DNA from: Bacillota bacterium
GTDB lineage: Bacteria > Bacillota > Clostridia > Lachnospirales > Lachnospiraceae
Direction: 5' to 3'
Length of the DNA: 64,000 bases
Assembly: GCA_023411555.1 (NCBI GenBank)
Contig: JAEYOQ010000024.1
Span: forward strand, 62,001-126,000
Under the pieces are notes generated by a model that made no database searches, was not told the DNA's origin, and saw nothing but the letters and a program-made list of their open reading frames with translations. The position numbers and the translations under genes were made by a program. Of the stretch, positions 38,451-48,296 are shown one piece after another (position 1 is the stretch's first letter; each line of letters begins with the position of its first letter).

Positions 38451-39923
38451 ATGATGAAGTTAAGAAAATTATTAACGATGTTCTTGGTAGTGGCAATGTT
38501 TGGTGGATTGTTAGCAGGATGCGGGCAAAAAGCTAATAATACCGAAGTAAAGCCTACTGATGCTCCAAAAACCGAAGCTACAAAGGGGGAGGAACCTAAA
38601 GTAGAAGATGCTGGTAATGATGCTCAAGTTGGCGGAACGGTCCGCATAATGATGAATGTAACCGGTGGTAAGGATGAGGAAGAAATGAAGCTGTTCCAGC
38701 AAGCGCTCAGTGATGCCACTGGCTTAGATGTTCAGATTGAAAAACCTGCATCTGACTATACCACAATTTTAATGCAAAAACTAAACGGCGGAGAACTGTA
38801 CGATTTAATCTATATTGGCGCCGGAGATTACATGAATCTAATTGGTCAGGATGCATTGCTTGATATTACTGACCGTATCAAAGCCTCTGAGATACTGACG
38901 AATAATATCGAAGCAAGAGAATGGGAAGATATCACAGTAGACGGCAAAATATATGCAGGCTTTAACAAAAAGGAAGTACATAGGGTAGTGGCTTTAAATA
39001 ATGTTTTATTAAAGAATGCAGGGATTGATTATAAAACCATAACACCTACATTGGATGGTTATTATGATGTGTTCAAGAAGCTGAAGGAAGCAAGCACCGA
39101 TAGCGAGTTTTATCCGTATACCGCAGTTATGGCTGATGCTTGGGATCTTCAGCCTTGGATGGCAGCTACAGGAATGAAATCTGGTGTTGTGATTGATGCC
39201 GATGGTAAGAAATATGCTCCTTATTCTACAGATGATGCAGCTCCGGTTTGGGAATGGTTCAAGAAGCTGTATGATGAGAAACTTTTAGATCCAGGTGCCT
39301 TTGTTGATAAATCCAGTGATATGAGATCAAAGATGAGTGCGGCTTCTCAGAAAACTGCAGTAACCGTTGATTGGGCTGCTTGGGTAGGATTGCACAATGC
39401 AAATGCACTGGCAGGTGGAGTGGCTGCAGACAGCTATGAAGTGGTATCCTTGCCAGGTGTTCAGACACCGGACGGTTCCTATATGCTATGTAAGGGTGGT
39501 GCGAGCTTGTTTGGTGTTCCTGCCAATGCGCCGAACGTAGATGGAGCGATTAAAGTGTTAGAATATTTTGCTACACAAGAAGGCGGCGAGCTTCTTTCAG
39601 TAGGTATCAAAGATTATGACTATACAGTGGTAAACGGCAAATATGAATTAACCGAGGTAGGTAAGGGTCATGGTAATGACCATGGTGCACCGTTCCCGAT
39701 TAAAAAGGATTTTGCGCATCCTTTAGGCTATAATCCTGGTGTAGAAGAGGCAGTATCTTACGGTCAATTTGCAACGATCGATTTATCAATTCCGAATGAA
39801 GGGGATTATAAAGCGACAGTTGGTAAGTGGGGTATCCAAATTGTTAAGGGAGAGGTTTCCGTGTCAGAAGGTCTTGAAAAAATGAGAAGTGAACTTGTCT
39901 CTCTAGGGGTAACAGACCGATAA
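38451..39923 (+). CDS. ABC sugar transporter substrate-binding lipoprotein (system 1)
   Basis: Extracytoplasmic solute-binding protein of 490 residues. The signal peptide ends in the lipobox LLAGC, so it is lipid-anchored, and a low-complexity linker (Thr/Lys/Glu) follows. The fold is that of the large oligosaccharide-binding (cluster 1/LplA-like) proteins. AAGGAGGAG precedes the ATG. Two permease genes and a PHP hydrolase follow. The bound sugar is not known. No ATPase gene is in the unit, so a shared MsmX-type ATPase elsewhere would be needed. Confidence 0.88.
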   Translation: MMKLRKLLTMFLVVAMFGGLLAGCGQKANNTEVKPTDAPKTEATKGEEPKVEDAGNDAQVGGTVRIMMNVTGGKDEEEMKLFQQALSDATGLDVQIEKPASDYTTILMQKLNGGELYDLIYIGAGDYMNLIGQDALLDITDRIKASEILTNNIEAREWEDITVDGKIYAGFNKKEVHRVVALNNVLLKNAGIDYKTITPTLDGYYDVFKKLKEASTDSEFYPYTAVMADAWDLQPWMAATGMKSGVVIDADGKKYAPYSTDDAAPVWEWFKKLYDEKLLDPGAFVDKSSDMRSKMSAASQKTAVTVDWAAWVGLHNANALAGGVAADSYEVVSLPGVQTPDGSYMLCKGGASLFGVPANAPNVDGAIKVLEYFATQEGGELLSVGIKDYDYTVVNGKYELTEVGKGHGNDHGAPFPIKKDFAHPLGYNPGVEEAVSYGQFATIDLSIPNEGDYKATVGKWGIQIVKGEVSVSEGLEKMRSELVSLGVTDR

Positions 39924-40001
39924 GATAAAGATAAGAGGAAAGTCCGAGTAATAGCTAAAGAAAATCAGTATTAGTACGAGATAGTGAATAGTTCATAGAG
40001 A

Positions 40002-40042
40002 AGCAGGCTTGTTTTTCGTGGGACATCCGGTGCAAGCCTGCT
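40002..40042 (+). terminator. Hairpin between binding protein and permease genes
   Basis: AGCAGGCTTG pairs with CAAGCCTGCT (40033-40042). A second palindrome ATGCCTGT/ACAGGCAT lies at 40115-40132. In such operons a hairpin here often lowers permease expression relative to the binding protein. The gap 39924-40226 holds only these hairpins and a TATAAT-like box near 40170. Confidence 0.55.
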
Positions 40043-40226
40043 CTCATTTACGTAAAGGCAAAGTGAAGTAGTAGCTAAGAATTCTTGATTACTACAAACG
40101 CACCCATGCGAAAAATGCCTGTTTACAGGCATCGGAAAAGTTTGCGGAGCATGTTTCTTGTGGTTTGTGCTATAATAATGATTATTCAGACAAAGGAAAT
40201 AATGTTGTTTTAAAGGGGGGGAAGTT

Positions 40227-41132
40227 TTGAAGGCTTCTAAATATTTAAAAAGAGTAATAAGATACCGCTTTATTTATTTGATGCTGTTGCCAATCGTTGC
40301 ATATTTTCTTGTATTCTCCTATTATCCACTGGCACTAGGTATCTATAATAGCTTTCGCAAGGTGAAAATATTAGGTGGATCTAGTTTTATTGGGTTGGAG
40401 AATTACATTGAGATCACCAAAAACCCGTTATATGTGCAAGCGTTATGGAACAGTCTTGTGGTTGGAATTGGTATATTTCTTCTGCAATTCGTTTGGGGGC
40501 TTCTGATAGCGCTAATACTCAATGAGATAAAGAATAAGCTCTTTCGGTCTCTAATCCAGACAGCTACTTATATTCCCTACTTATTGTCCTGGGCTGTTGT
40601 CGGTGGATTGTGGATTACTATTTTATCACCGACAGGGTTGATCAATGGCATTTTGAGATTATTTCAGGGTGACGCATTTCGACCAATTGTATTTATGGCA
40701 GAGCCTGCTTTTGCCAGAGGAATCATGATTTTTACCGGAGCATGGAAGGGCGCAGGATACTATGCGGCTCTCTATTTAGCAGCTATTGTTTCCATTGATC
40801 CAAGTATCTACGAAGCGGCAGCGATAGACGGGGCGTCCAGACTGAAGCAGATGTTTAGAATAACGTTACCCAATATTGTTCCTACGATGAAGGTGGTAAC
40901 GGTATTAGCAGCAATGGGTGTCCTTCGTAATTTTGATCAGATTTTTATCATGGCAAACTCCTCCATCCTGGATCAAGTACGAAATCTGTTGTATTTGATT
41001 TTTAATGATGGCATTATTCAGTTTAAGATTGGGCTTGCTACGGCAGCAGCAACCCTTGTACTGCTTGCTACAATGATCATATCATTCACAGTACGTAGGC
41101 TAACCCGCTATGATGATACCTACAACTATTAG
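40227..41132 (+). CDS. ABC sugar transporter permease 1 (LplB-like, system 1)
   Basis: Six-helix inner-membrane permease of 301 residues. The EAA loop that docks the ATPase is visible as YEAAAIDGASRLKQMFRITLP (about 190). The start is TTG 40227 behind a run of G (GGGGGG). It is followed closely by the second permease, whose frame overlaps upstream of its true ATG. Works with the lipoprotein at 38451. Confidence 0.92.
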   Translation: MKASKYLKRVIRYRFIYLMLLPIVAYFLVFSYYPLALGIYNSFRKVKILGGSSFIGLENYIEITKNPLYVQALWNSLVVGIGIFLLQFVWGLLIALILNEIKNKLFRSLIQTATYIPYLLSWAVVGGLWITILSPTGLINGILRLFQGDAFRPIVFMAEPAFARGIMIFTGAWKGAGYYAALYLAAIVSIDPSIYEAAAIDGASRLKQMFRITLPNIVPTMKVVTVLAAMGVLRNFDQIFIMANSSILDQVRNLLYLIFNDGIIQFKIGLATAAATLVLLATMIISFTVRRLTRYDDTYNY

Positions 41133-41145
41133 GAGGGGAGACATT

Positions 41146-42018
41146 ATGCTAAAAAAACAAAAGGCATTTAGAAATGAGCTGACGACCCTTCAGAAGGTGG
41201 TAGCAGTAGTAATTATATCGATTATATTTATTATCATGGTGGTTCCGATTTGGAATGCATTTGTAGTATCAACATCCACGGCACTTAGTGCGACACAGAA
41301 TGGAATTAAATTATGGTGGGACGATTTTAGCTTTGAAGGATATCAGTATGTCTTTAAGGTGTCAAAATTACTTCAGCCATTTCTCAACTCCTTTTATGTG
41401 ACTTCCATTGGTGTTGTATTGCAGGTTGTATTATCGGCCTTTGCCGGTTATGTTTTGATTCAAAAGGATCTACCGCTTAAAAAATTCATTACTTCTTTTA
41501 TCATGCTGACAATGATGATTCCCGGTGATTTGACACTGATATCAATCTATCAGATGAATAAGCAGATGAATTTACTGAATAGCTATACAGGACTTATTGT
41601 CAACGGAATGATATCTGGCTTTAGCATTCTGTTGATGAGAAATTATTTTATCTCAGTACCGTATTCCCTTGCGGAATCGGGGCGAATCGATGGGGCCTCA
41701 GAGCTTCGCATATTTGCGGGCATTTATCTGCCTATTTCGAAACCGGGGTTGGCAACTGTATTCTTCATGGAGTATGTTGCAAAATGGAATAGCATAATGC
41801 TTCCTGCTACATTAATCACCGATCAGAAGAAATATACCTTGCCACTTATGCTAAAAGCGATGATTCTGCAGGATAACTCCACATCAGGTACAGCCTTCGC
41901 ACCGGAAAATGCGGTTATGGCTACCATCATTATCTCAACAATACCACTGCTTTTCATCTATATCTTTGCGCAAAGATATCTGTTGGCAGGTATGAACTTA
42001 GGAGCAACGAAGGAATAG
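41146..42018 (+). CDS. ABC sugar transporter permease 2 (system 1)
   Basis: Second membrane subunit, about 290 residues and six helices, with EAA loop ESGRIDGASELRIFAGIYLPISKPG. ATG 41146 is chosen since AGGAGGGG lies 8 bases upstream, 13 bases after the first permease stop. It completes the system-1 translocation pore. Confidence 0.92.
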   Translation: MLKKQKAFRNELTTLQKVVAVVIISIIFIIMVVPIWNAFVVSTSTALSATQNGIKLWWDDFSFEGYQYVFKVSKLLQPFLNSFYVTSIGVVLQVVLSAFAGYVLIQKDLPLKKFITSFIMLTMMIPGDLTLISIYQMNKQMNLLNSYTGLIVNGMISGFSILLMRNYFISVPYSLAESGRIDGASELRIFAGIYLPISKPGLATVFFMEYVAKWNSIMLPATLITDQKKYTLPLMLKAMILQDNSTSGTAFAPENAVMATIIISTIPLLFIYIFAQRYLLAGMNLGATKE

Positions 42019-42045
42019 GATTCTGAGGAAGGATAGCATGAGACC

Positions 42046-43347
42046 ATGAGTAAGACAAGTATAAAAATCGAACGTTTCATTAGGAAAGAAGAAGAAGGTT
42101 CTTACTTCCTGCTTCCCTTTGAAGTTCCTGAGGAAGTTGAGAAGCTGGAGATTACCTATGAATATACCAGATTTCATAGCGAAACAAAGGAAGATAACAG
42201 TGTAGTTAACAAGGAAATTAATATCATTGATTTGGGGCTGAATGGCGTAGATTATACTTATGTTGGTTCATCGGGATCTGATCGAAACAGTATATTTATT
42301 TCGGCTACAAAAAGCTCTCAGGGCTTTGCTCCGGTGAGTACCGATGCAGGAAGCTGGAGTATCATCGTAGGAGCCTATAAGATACAAGACAGCGGCTGTA
42401 TGGTAACCTATCATATCACTTTTACGAAAAAGGAACGGAGATTATTAAAAGGTGATACCCATATGCACACCCTTGGTTCCGATGGTACTTTTTCGGTAGA
42501 GGGAGTTGCGCAACTGGGAAAACAACTGGGACTTGACTTTATCTTTATAACGGATCATAACAATTATGCACATAATTTCCAACAGGTTGAGGTGGAAGGA
42601 ATCACTGTTCTTCCGGGAACAGAGTGGACCCATTACAAAGGTCATGCAGGACTTCTTGGTGTAAAGAAACCATTTGAAAGTGCTTTCTGTGTCAATTCAT
42701 TAACTGAGGCCCAGGCAAAACTAGCCGAGGCGAGAAAGAACGGGGCACTTCTGATACTAAATCACCCCTTTTGCCTTTATTGTGGTTGGAAATGGGGGAT
42801 AGATAATTTTGAATATGATGCCATTGAGATTTGGAATGGTGGCTTATCGATAGCATCTAATTTACAATGTATGGAATGGTGGCAGGAACAGCTATCAAAT
42901 AATAAAAAGATACCAATTGTTGGCGGAAGTGACTTCCATCGTCTTGATGTAATGAGACTTTTGGGGATGCCATGTACTTGTATCTATGCTAAGTCTAACA
43001 CAAACGAGGATATTGTTCAGGCAATCAGAAATGGAAACAGTTATCTATCCTTGTCCTCAAAGGGACCGGATTTATACGCAGAGGCCGGTGGAAAGATATT
43101 GGGAGAAACAGCATCTTCAGGAAGTGAAGCAAGGATACGCTTCTGGAACCTAAAAAAGGGTGACCTACTTCGCTTGATTACTGATCAAGATGTGGAAGAG
43201 ATTGAATGTGGAGAAGGTATCAGAGAGATTGAATTTAAGCGTGAATTCCATGGAGCCGCATTCTGTCGCTTTGAAGTGGTGAGAAATATTGACCCGGAGT
43301 TGGGGCAGATGAAGGCACTAATATCCAATCCTATTTACTTTGAATAG
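42046..43347 (+). CDS. PHP-domain metal-dependent hydrolase (CehA/McbA-like)
   Basis: The 433-residue protein has an unassigned beta-rich N-terminal domain (1-130) and a PHP domain with GDTHMHTLGSDGT, ITDHNNYAHN, LPGTEWTHYKGH, LNHPFCLYC and VGGSDFHRLD, which supply the usual His/Asp metal ligands. Such enzymes hydrolyse phosphoesters or related bonds. As last gene of importer system 1 it may process a phosphorylated or modified sugar; that is inference. GAGGAAGGA lies upstream of ATG 42046. Confidence 0.8.
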   Translation: MSKTSIKIERFIRKEEEGSYFLLPFEVPEEVEKLEITYEYTRFHSETKEDNSVVNKEINIIDLGLNGVDYTYVGSSGSDRNSIFISATKSSQGFAPVSTDAGSWSIIVGAYKIQDSGCMVTYHITFTKKERRLLKGDTHMHTLGSDGTFSVEGVAQLGKQLGLDFIFITDHNNYAHNFQQVEVEGITVLPGTEWTHYKGHAGLLGVKKPFESAFCVNSLTEAQAKLAEARKNGALLILNHPFCLYCGWKWGIDNFEYDAIEIWNGGLSIASNLQCMEWWQEQLSNNKKIPIVGGSDFHRLDVMRLLGMPCTCIYAKSNTNEDIVQAIRNGNSYLSLSSKGPDLYAEAGGKILGETASSGSEARIRFWNLKKGDLLRLITDQDVEEIECGEGIREIEFKREFHGAAFCRFEVVRNIDPELGQMKALISNPIYFE

Positions 43348-43370
43348 AGTTATATGGCATACCATGCGGT

Positions 43371-43413
43371 AAGGGGGCTGTTGCATAGCATCAAGTTATG
43401 CAACAGCCCCCTT
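43371..43413 (+). terminator. Terminator hairpin after the PHP gene
   Basis: A 17-bp perfect stem, AAGGGGGCTGTTGCATA (43371-43387) with 43397-43413. It is one of the AAGG..GCTGTT hairpins of this window. No T run follows. Confidence 0.75.
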
Positions 43414-43424
43414 GGCGATATGGG

Positions 43425-43471
43425 TTGAAATAATCCTAACATTTGGTTATAATTAGTAAAAAAAACGTTTT
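43425..43471 (+). promoter_or_regulatory. Promoter and AAAACGTTTT operator of the element's LacI gene
   Basis: TTGAAA (43425-43430), 17-base spacer, TATAAT (43448-43453); the palindrome AAAACGTTTT (43462-43471) covers the expected transcription start. This layout indicates repression by a LacI-type protein, probably autoregulation. Confidence 0.8.
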
Positions 43472-43496
43472 ACCTACATACGAAAGGGAGTATAGA

Positions 43497-44537
43497 GTGG
43501 TTACATTAAAAGACATTGCTAGGATGTGTGATGTTTCCATAACAACCGTATCTAATGTATTAAATGACAAGCAAAAGGTTAGTGAGGAAACCCGGCAAAG
43601 GGTACTTGAGGTGGTAAAGCAAACCAGATATCAGCCTAATTACTTCGCTCAGGGAATGAGAATGCAGAAGACCAGGACGATAGGAATTATTGTAGAGGAT
43701 TTGGAACTGTTTAGTACACCGTCCATCGTAGAGGCTATAATGGCATATTGTGATGATAACAATTACAGGACAATGCTTGTGAATATGAGACTTTATGACA
43801 AATGGCAGGACAAATGGTATACAGATGAGAAAAAAATCAAATCGGTGCTTCAGCCGAAGATTCAGGAGTTACTGCAAATTAAAGTAGACGGTATTATGTA
43901 TGTGGCCGGGCATTGCAGGAATATCAATTATTTCATGAGTGATATAAAGATTCCGGTCATTATAGTATATGCTTTATCGGCATCCTCCAGATTTACCTCA
44001 GTTGTATTTGATGACGAAAAGGGTGGTTATGATCTGACCAATTATTTGGTTTCAAAGGGGCATCGTAAAATAGGTGTGATTGCTGGAGATACTAACAATC
44101 TTCATGCTCAAAAGCGGCTCTTGGGTTATCAGAAAGCCCTTTTTGAAGAACAGATTTTATTCAATCCAAACTGGGTTATGCATGGGGACTGGGAAAGAAG
44201 GTCCGGATATATACAAGTGAAAGAGCTGGTAAAAGAGGGCGTTACAGCGATTTTTTGTATGAATGACTTGATGGCAGCTGGAGCATATGATTATCTATAT
44301 GAGAATAATATGATGGTGGGACAGGATATTTCAATCGTAGGATATGATAATAATCAAATTTCTGATTACCTAAGACCGCGACTTACAACGAATGACATAC
44401 CTTTGAAAAAGATAGGTCGGACTGCGGCAGAATACTTTATTAATTTGCTGGAGGATGAGATAGACATGAATGAGAGATGTGAAATCATCAAATTACCCTG
44501 TAGTTTGGTGATAAGAGAATCCGTAGGAAGTGTTTGA
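43497..44537 (+). CDS. LacI-family transcriptional regulator of the GH43 / importer 2 genes
   Basis: The HTH (TLKDIARMCDVSITTVSNVLND) opens the protein and a sugar-binding sensor domain follows, with CMNDLMAAGAYDYL and GYDNNQISDYLRPRLTT. GTG 43497 is chosen: GAAAGGGAG lies 8 bases upstream and the frame further 5' overlaps the promoter and operator. It is about 346 residues long. GH43 begins 64 bases downstream, so it probably controls that gene and itself. Confidence 0.88.
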   Translation: MVTLKDIARMCDVSITTVSNVLNDKQKVSEETRQRVLEVVKQTRYQPNYFAQGMRMQKTRTIGIIVEDLELFSTPSIVEAIMAYCDDNNYRTMLVNMRLYDKWQDKWYTDEKKIKSVLQPKIQELLQIKVDGIMYVAGHCRNINYFMSDIKIPVIIVYALSASSRFTSVVFDDEKGGYDLTNYLVSKGHRKIGVIAGDTNNLHAQKRLLGYQKALFEEQILFNPNWVMHGDWERRSGYIQVKELVKEGVTAIFCMNDLMAAGAYDYLYENNMMVGQDISIVGYDNNQISDYLRPRLTTNDIPLKKIGRTAAEYFINLLEDEIDMNERCEIIKLPCSLVIRESVGSV

Positions 44538-44601
44538 TGAAGAACCGGTTATGCGAAATACTTATTGATACTATATTGTTTAATGAGAAAGGGGCTATAT
44601 C

Positions 44602-46026
44602 ATGAAAAAGCAAGGATTTAATCCATATCTGCCATCATGGGAGTATATTCCGGATGGTGAACCGTATGTGTTTGATGATAGAGTGTATGTTTACGGATCT
44701 CATGACCGATTTAATGGGTATGCATACTGCTTAAATGATTATGTCTGCTGGTCTGCACCGATAGAGGATATTGCCGACTGGCGTTATGAAGGAGTTATCT
44801 ATAAAGCTACTGATGTCCAAAACAACGAGGATAGGGACAGCTGTCTATATGCACCCGATGTTGCAGTCGGACCGGACGGTAGATATTACTTATATTATGT
44901 GGATAGTAAGCGTTCCATCGTTTCCGTTGCTGTGTGTGACACGCCGGCTGGTAAATATGAGTTTCATGGCTATGTACACTATGCGGATGGAGTAATTTTA
45001 GGAGAGAGAGAGGGCGATGAGCCACAATTCGATCCGGGAGTATTGGTGGAGGGGGATAGGGTCTATCTTTATACGGGTTTTTGCGCCATCGGTGACAAAT
45101 CCAGAAGCGGAGCAATGGCCACAGTTCTTAGCAGTGCAGACATGCTGACTATCCTTGAGGAGCCGGTTATAGTAGCTCCAAGTCAACCCTATAGTAAGGG
45201 AAGCGGTTTTGAGGGACATGAGTTTTTTGAGGCTCCCTCCATTCGAAAGCGGGGAGACACATATTATCTAATCTACTCCTCGGTTCTTATGCATGAGTTA
45301 TGCTATGCCACTAGTAAACATCCTACCAAGGGGTTTGAATATGGTGGAACCATAGTAAGTAATTGTGATATGGGTATCAGCACCGATAAAACTGCCAACA
45401 AACCGATGGCTTATGGAGGTAATAACCATGGCAGTATAGTTGAGATTAAAGGAAAATGGTACATATTCTATCATAGACACACCAATGGAACGAATTTTAG
45501 CAGGCAAGGCTGCTTAGAAGAAATCAAGTTTTTGGAAGATGGATCGATTCCTCAGGTTGAGATGACATCCTGTGGGCCGAATGCCGGGCCGCTGAAGGGA
45601 TTGGGTGAGTATCCTACTTATATTGCCTGTAATCTTTTTTGCGATGAGGAGTCTGTGTATACCGATTTTACCGGGTCGTGGATGAATAATCAGTTCCCTA
45701 AGATTACGCAGGATGGAAGAGACGGAGATGAAGAGATAGGCTATATTGCCAATATGAAGGCATCTGCCACAGCCGGTTTTAAGTATTTTGACTTTAAGGG
45801 AGTTAAGAGAATTAAGATTCGAGTTCGGGGTTATTGCAAAGGTGATTTTGAGATCAAGACGTCTTGGGATGGACCGTCAATCGGTAAGATACCGGTAGTT
45901 TTTTCTAATGTATGGAAAGAATACTCGGCAGATATAAGGATACCGGATGGAATACACCCTCTGTATATTACCTATACTGGACAAGGAAGTGCAAGTCTAG
46001 CCTCCTTTACATTGGAGAATTATTGA
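44602..46026 (+). CDS. GH43 family glycosidase (beta-xylosidase/alpha-arabinofuranosidase type) with C-terminal beta-sandwich
   Basis: The five-bladed propeller domain (about 1-320) has the expected acidic set: Asp near the N-terminus (PYLPSWEYIPDGEPYVFDDRVY), Asp in YAPDVAVGPDGRYYLYYV and Glu in EGHEFFEAPSIRK. A C-terminal CBM6-like module (about 345-474) follows. No signal peptide, so it works inside the cell. The 474-residue length suits GH43 plus one module. GAAAGGGG precedes the ATG. Substrate is probably a xylan- or arabinan-derived oligosaccharide, inferred only. Confidence 0.85.
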   Translation: MKKQGFNPYLPSWEYIPDGEPYVFDDRVYVYGSHDRFNGYAYCLNDYVCWSAPIEDIADWRYEGVIYKATDVQNNEDRDSCLYAPDVAVGPDGRYYLYYVDSKRSIVSVAVCDTPAGKYEFHGYVHYADGVILGEREGDEPQFDPGVLVEGDRVYLYTGFCAIGDKSRSGAMATVLSSADMLTILEEPVIVAPSQPYSKGSGFEGHEFFEAPSIRKRGDTYYLIYSSVLMHELCYATSKHPTKGFEYGGTIVSNCDMGISTDKTANKPMAYGGNNHGSIVEIKGKWYIFYHRHTNGTNFSRQGCLEEIKFLEDGSIPQVEMTSCGPNAGPLKGLGEYPTYIACNLFCDEESVYTDFTGSWMNNQFPKITQDGRDGDEEIGYIANMKASATAGFKYFDFKGVKRIKIRVRGYCKGDFEIKTSWDGPSIGKIPVVFSNVWKEYSADIRIPDGIHPLYITYTGQGSASLASFTLENY

Positions 46027-46053
46027 TAAAACATACACTTGGCATCAGCAAAG

Positions 46054-46086
46054 ACCCGGTAGATAATCGAGCGATTACTACCGGGT
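46054..46086 (+). terminator. Terminator of the LacI-GH43 unit
   Basis: ACCCGGTAG pairs with CTACCGGGT, and TAATCG/CGATTA extends the stem inside, followed by TATTTTG. The gap 46027-46331 holds this terminator and the promoter at 46248. Confidence 0.85.
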
Positions 46087-46247
46087 TATTTTGAGCCTAT
46101 TGCATTGAACACTAAAGGATATCAAAAGCTAGAAAAACGATGAACAGTATAAAAACACATATTCACTTATTTAATAGGGTGCATGGCAATTTTACTGATA
46201 TAAAGAGATAAAATAATTTAATATGTAAACAATATACACAAATCAAA

Positions 46248-46276
46248 TTGATAATAATTGGAAAATTAGATATAAT
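46248..46276 (+). promoter_or_regulatory. Promoter of ABC importer system 2
   Basis: TTGATA (46248-46253), 17-base spacer, TATAAT (46271-46276), 55 bases before the first permease. TAAAACGATAAACA just below (about 46286) may be a weak LacI-type operator. Confidence 0.75.
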
Positions 46277-46331
46277 GACACTAGTAAAACGATAAACATA
46301 GCATAAGCAATCAAAAGGGAGGCAGTATTTA

Positions 46332-47255
46332 ATGAGTAGCATGAGTAAGATGAGAAAGAGGAGGGGATATATAGAGTTCCTATATATTATACCATTTTTA
46401 ATCTTGGTATTAATATTTTCCTACTATCCTCTATATGGGTGGATATATTCGTTCTTTGACTATCAACCTCCGTTGCCATTTTCCTGGGACTCTTTTGTAG
46501 GCTTGAAATGGTTTAAGGTACTTTTCCAAAATAAATCCTTTGTCAATCAAACACTTGAAGTGCTTCGCAACACCTTTGCTATGAGTGGTATTGCATTGGC
46601 GTTTTCGTGGCTCCCTATGTTTTTTGCGATCTTTCTCAATGAAATCAGACATATATCCTTTCGAAAATTTGTGCAAACGGTAACAACTTTACCAAATTTT
46701 ATCAGTTGGGTCTTGGTGTATTCAGTGGCCTTCCTTCTTATGAGTAACAATGGTATGTTTAATTCTGTTGCTATGGATTTGGGAATAATCGATAGACCGA
46801 TTGACTTTTTGAAATCAAACGAACATATATGGTTTAAGATGTGGTTATGGCTCACCTGGAAGAACCTTGGATGGGCAGCCATCATGTACATAGCAGCGAT
46901 ATCCGGAATTGATGCAGAATTGTATGAGGCCGCCAGAGTTGACGGAGCAAGTCGCTTGAAGATTATACGCAATATCACAATTCCTAGTTTATTGCCAACA
47001 TTTTTTGTACTTCTGTTACTAAACATCTCGAATATCCTGAATAACGGCATGGAACAGTACTTTGTCTTCCAAAACTCATGGAATAGGGAGCATATACAGG
47101 TTTTAGATTTGTATGTGTACAATTTGTCTACGAGTAAACCACCAGTATATTCGGTTTCTACCGCACTCAGTATGTTAAAAAGCATTGTAAGTCTGGTTCT
47201 GCTGTTTGCTGCTAACACCTTCTCAAAGTTAGTGCGTAAGGAAAGTATCATATAA
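46332..47255 (+). CDS. ABC sugar transporter permease 1 (LplB-like, system 2)
   Basis: Six-helix permease of 307 residues with EAA loop YEAARVDGASRLKIIRNITIPSLLP. The N-terminus (YIEFLYIIPFLILVLIFSYYPLYGW) is typical of LplB-type subunits. AAAGGGAGG precedes ATG 46332. It forms an operon with the next permease (11 bases apart) and the binding protein. Confidence 0.92.
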   Translation: MSSMSKMRKRRGYIEFLYIIPFLILVLIFSYYPLYGWIYSFFDYQPPLPFSWDSFVGLKWFKVLFQNKSFVNQTLEVLRNTFAMSGIALAFSWLPMFFAIFLNEIRHISFRKFVQTVTTLPNFISWVLVYSVAFLLMSNNGMFNSVAMDLGIIDRPIDFLKSNEHIWFKMWLWLTWKNLGWAAIMYIAAISGIDAELYEAARVDGASRLKIIRNITIPSLLPTFFVLLLLNISNILNNGMEQYFVFQNSWNREHIQVLDLYVYNLSTSKPPVYSVSTALSMLKSIVSLVLLFAANTFSKLVRKESII

Positions 47256-47266
47256 AGGAGTACATT

Positions 47267-48202
47267 ATGAAGAAGGAAAATCATCTCATTACGAATAGGC
47301 GTAATAAAATAAAAAATCATTCCTTGGGCGATCGATTGCTGGATATCATAAATTATACGGTATTTTCGCTGTTTGCCTTTGTATGTGTATATCCGTTTTA
47401 TTATATTTTTATCAATACGATTAGTAATAATAAGATAAGTGAAAAAGGTGGTATCGTGTGGATACCCAAGGGAATACACCTTCAAAACTATATCGATGCC
47501 TTCAAAATACCCGGTCTGGGGCAGGCTGTATTGGTATCTGTTAGCAGAACAGTGATAGGAACAGCCTTAACAGTACTTATCTCGTTATTCTTGGGATACA
47601 TGTTCACCAGAGATAGTTTATTTAAAAGAAAACTATGGTATCGCTTTGTGGTTGTAACCATGTATTTCAATGCAGGAATTATTCCTTGGTATTTAACGAT
47701 GATGAATCTAAAGCTTACGAATAATTACCTAGGATATATTCTTCCTACTTTGATATCTCCGTTTTACATCATTCTTACCAAGACCTATGTGGAATCGACA
47801 CCAAAGGAGATACAGGAAGCGGCTGATTGTGATGGGGCCGGAGTCTTGCAAATATTTTTCAAAATCATGTTCCCAATATGCAAGCCAATTTTAGCTACGA
47901 TTGCTATTTTTACTGCGGTACAGCATTGGAACTCCTTCCAGGACACCTTGCTTCTTATGACACAGGAAAAGTTTTATACCTTGCAATTTATCCTGTATAG
48001 ATATTTGCAATCATCACAATCCCTGTCAGCAATCATCAACGCAACATCAGGTAATGCGGAAATGATGCTAGCCAATGCGCAGACACAAACCTCTATCAGA
48101 ATGACAGTTACAATAATTGTAGCGTTGCCAATTATAATGATTTATCCCTTCTTCCAAAGATTCTTTGTGAAGGGAATTATGATTGGAGCGGTGAAAGGAT
48201 AA
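47267..48202 (+). CDS. ABC sugar transporter permease 2 (YtcP-like, system 2)
   Basis: Six-helix permease of 311 residues with EAA loop QEAADCDGAGVLQIFFKIMFPICKPI. The start MDRLLDIINYTVFS-type segment appears near residue 22 (GDRLLDIINYTVF). AAAGGAG lies 7 bases before the ATG. Partner of the preceding permease. Confidence 0.92.
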   Translation: MKKENHLITNRRNKIKNHSLGDRLLDIINYTVFSLFAFVCVYPFYYIFINTISNNKISEKGGIVWIPKGIHLQNYIDAFKIPGLGQAVLVSVSRTVIGTALTVLISLFLGYMFTRDSLFKRKLWYRFVVVTMYFNAGIIPWYLTMMNLKLTNNYLGYILPTLISPFYIILTKTYVESTPKEIQEAADCDGAGVLQIFFKIMFPICKPILATIAIFTAVQHWNSFQDTLLLMTQEKFYTLQFILYRYLQSSQSLSAIINATSGNAEMMLANAQTQTSIRMTVTIIVALPIIMIYPFFQRFFVKGIMIGAVKG

Positions 48203-48296
48203 GAAGGGCTACGAGTTATTTACATAGCGGAATGATAACCTTTATATTTTTATAGAGGGTCAGAATATAAAATTATTATAAAAGAGGAGGAAGATT

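Noticed and set aside
46547..47485. 312-codon reading frame on the minus strand
   Set aside because: It lies antisense to the two permease genes of importer 2, has low-complexity hydrophobic and basic content unlike any family and no ribosome site; it is a shadow frame.
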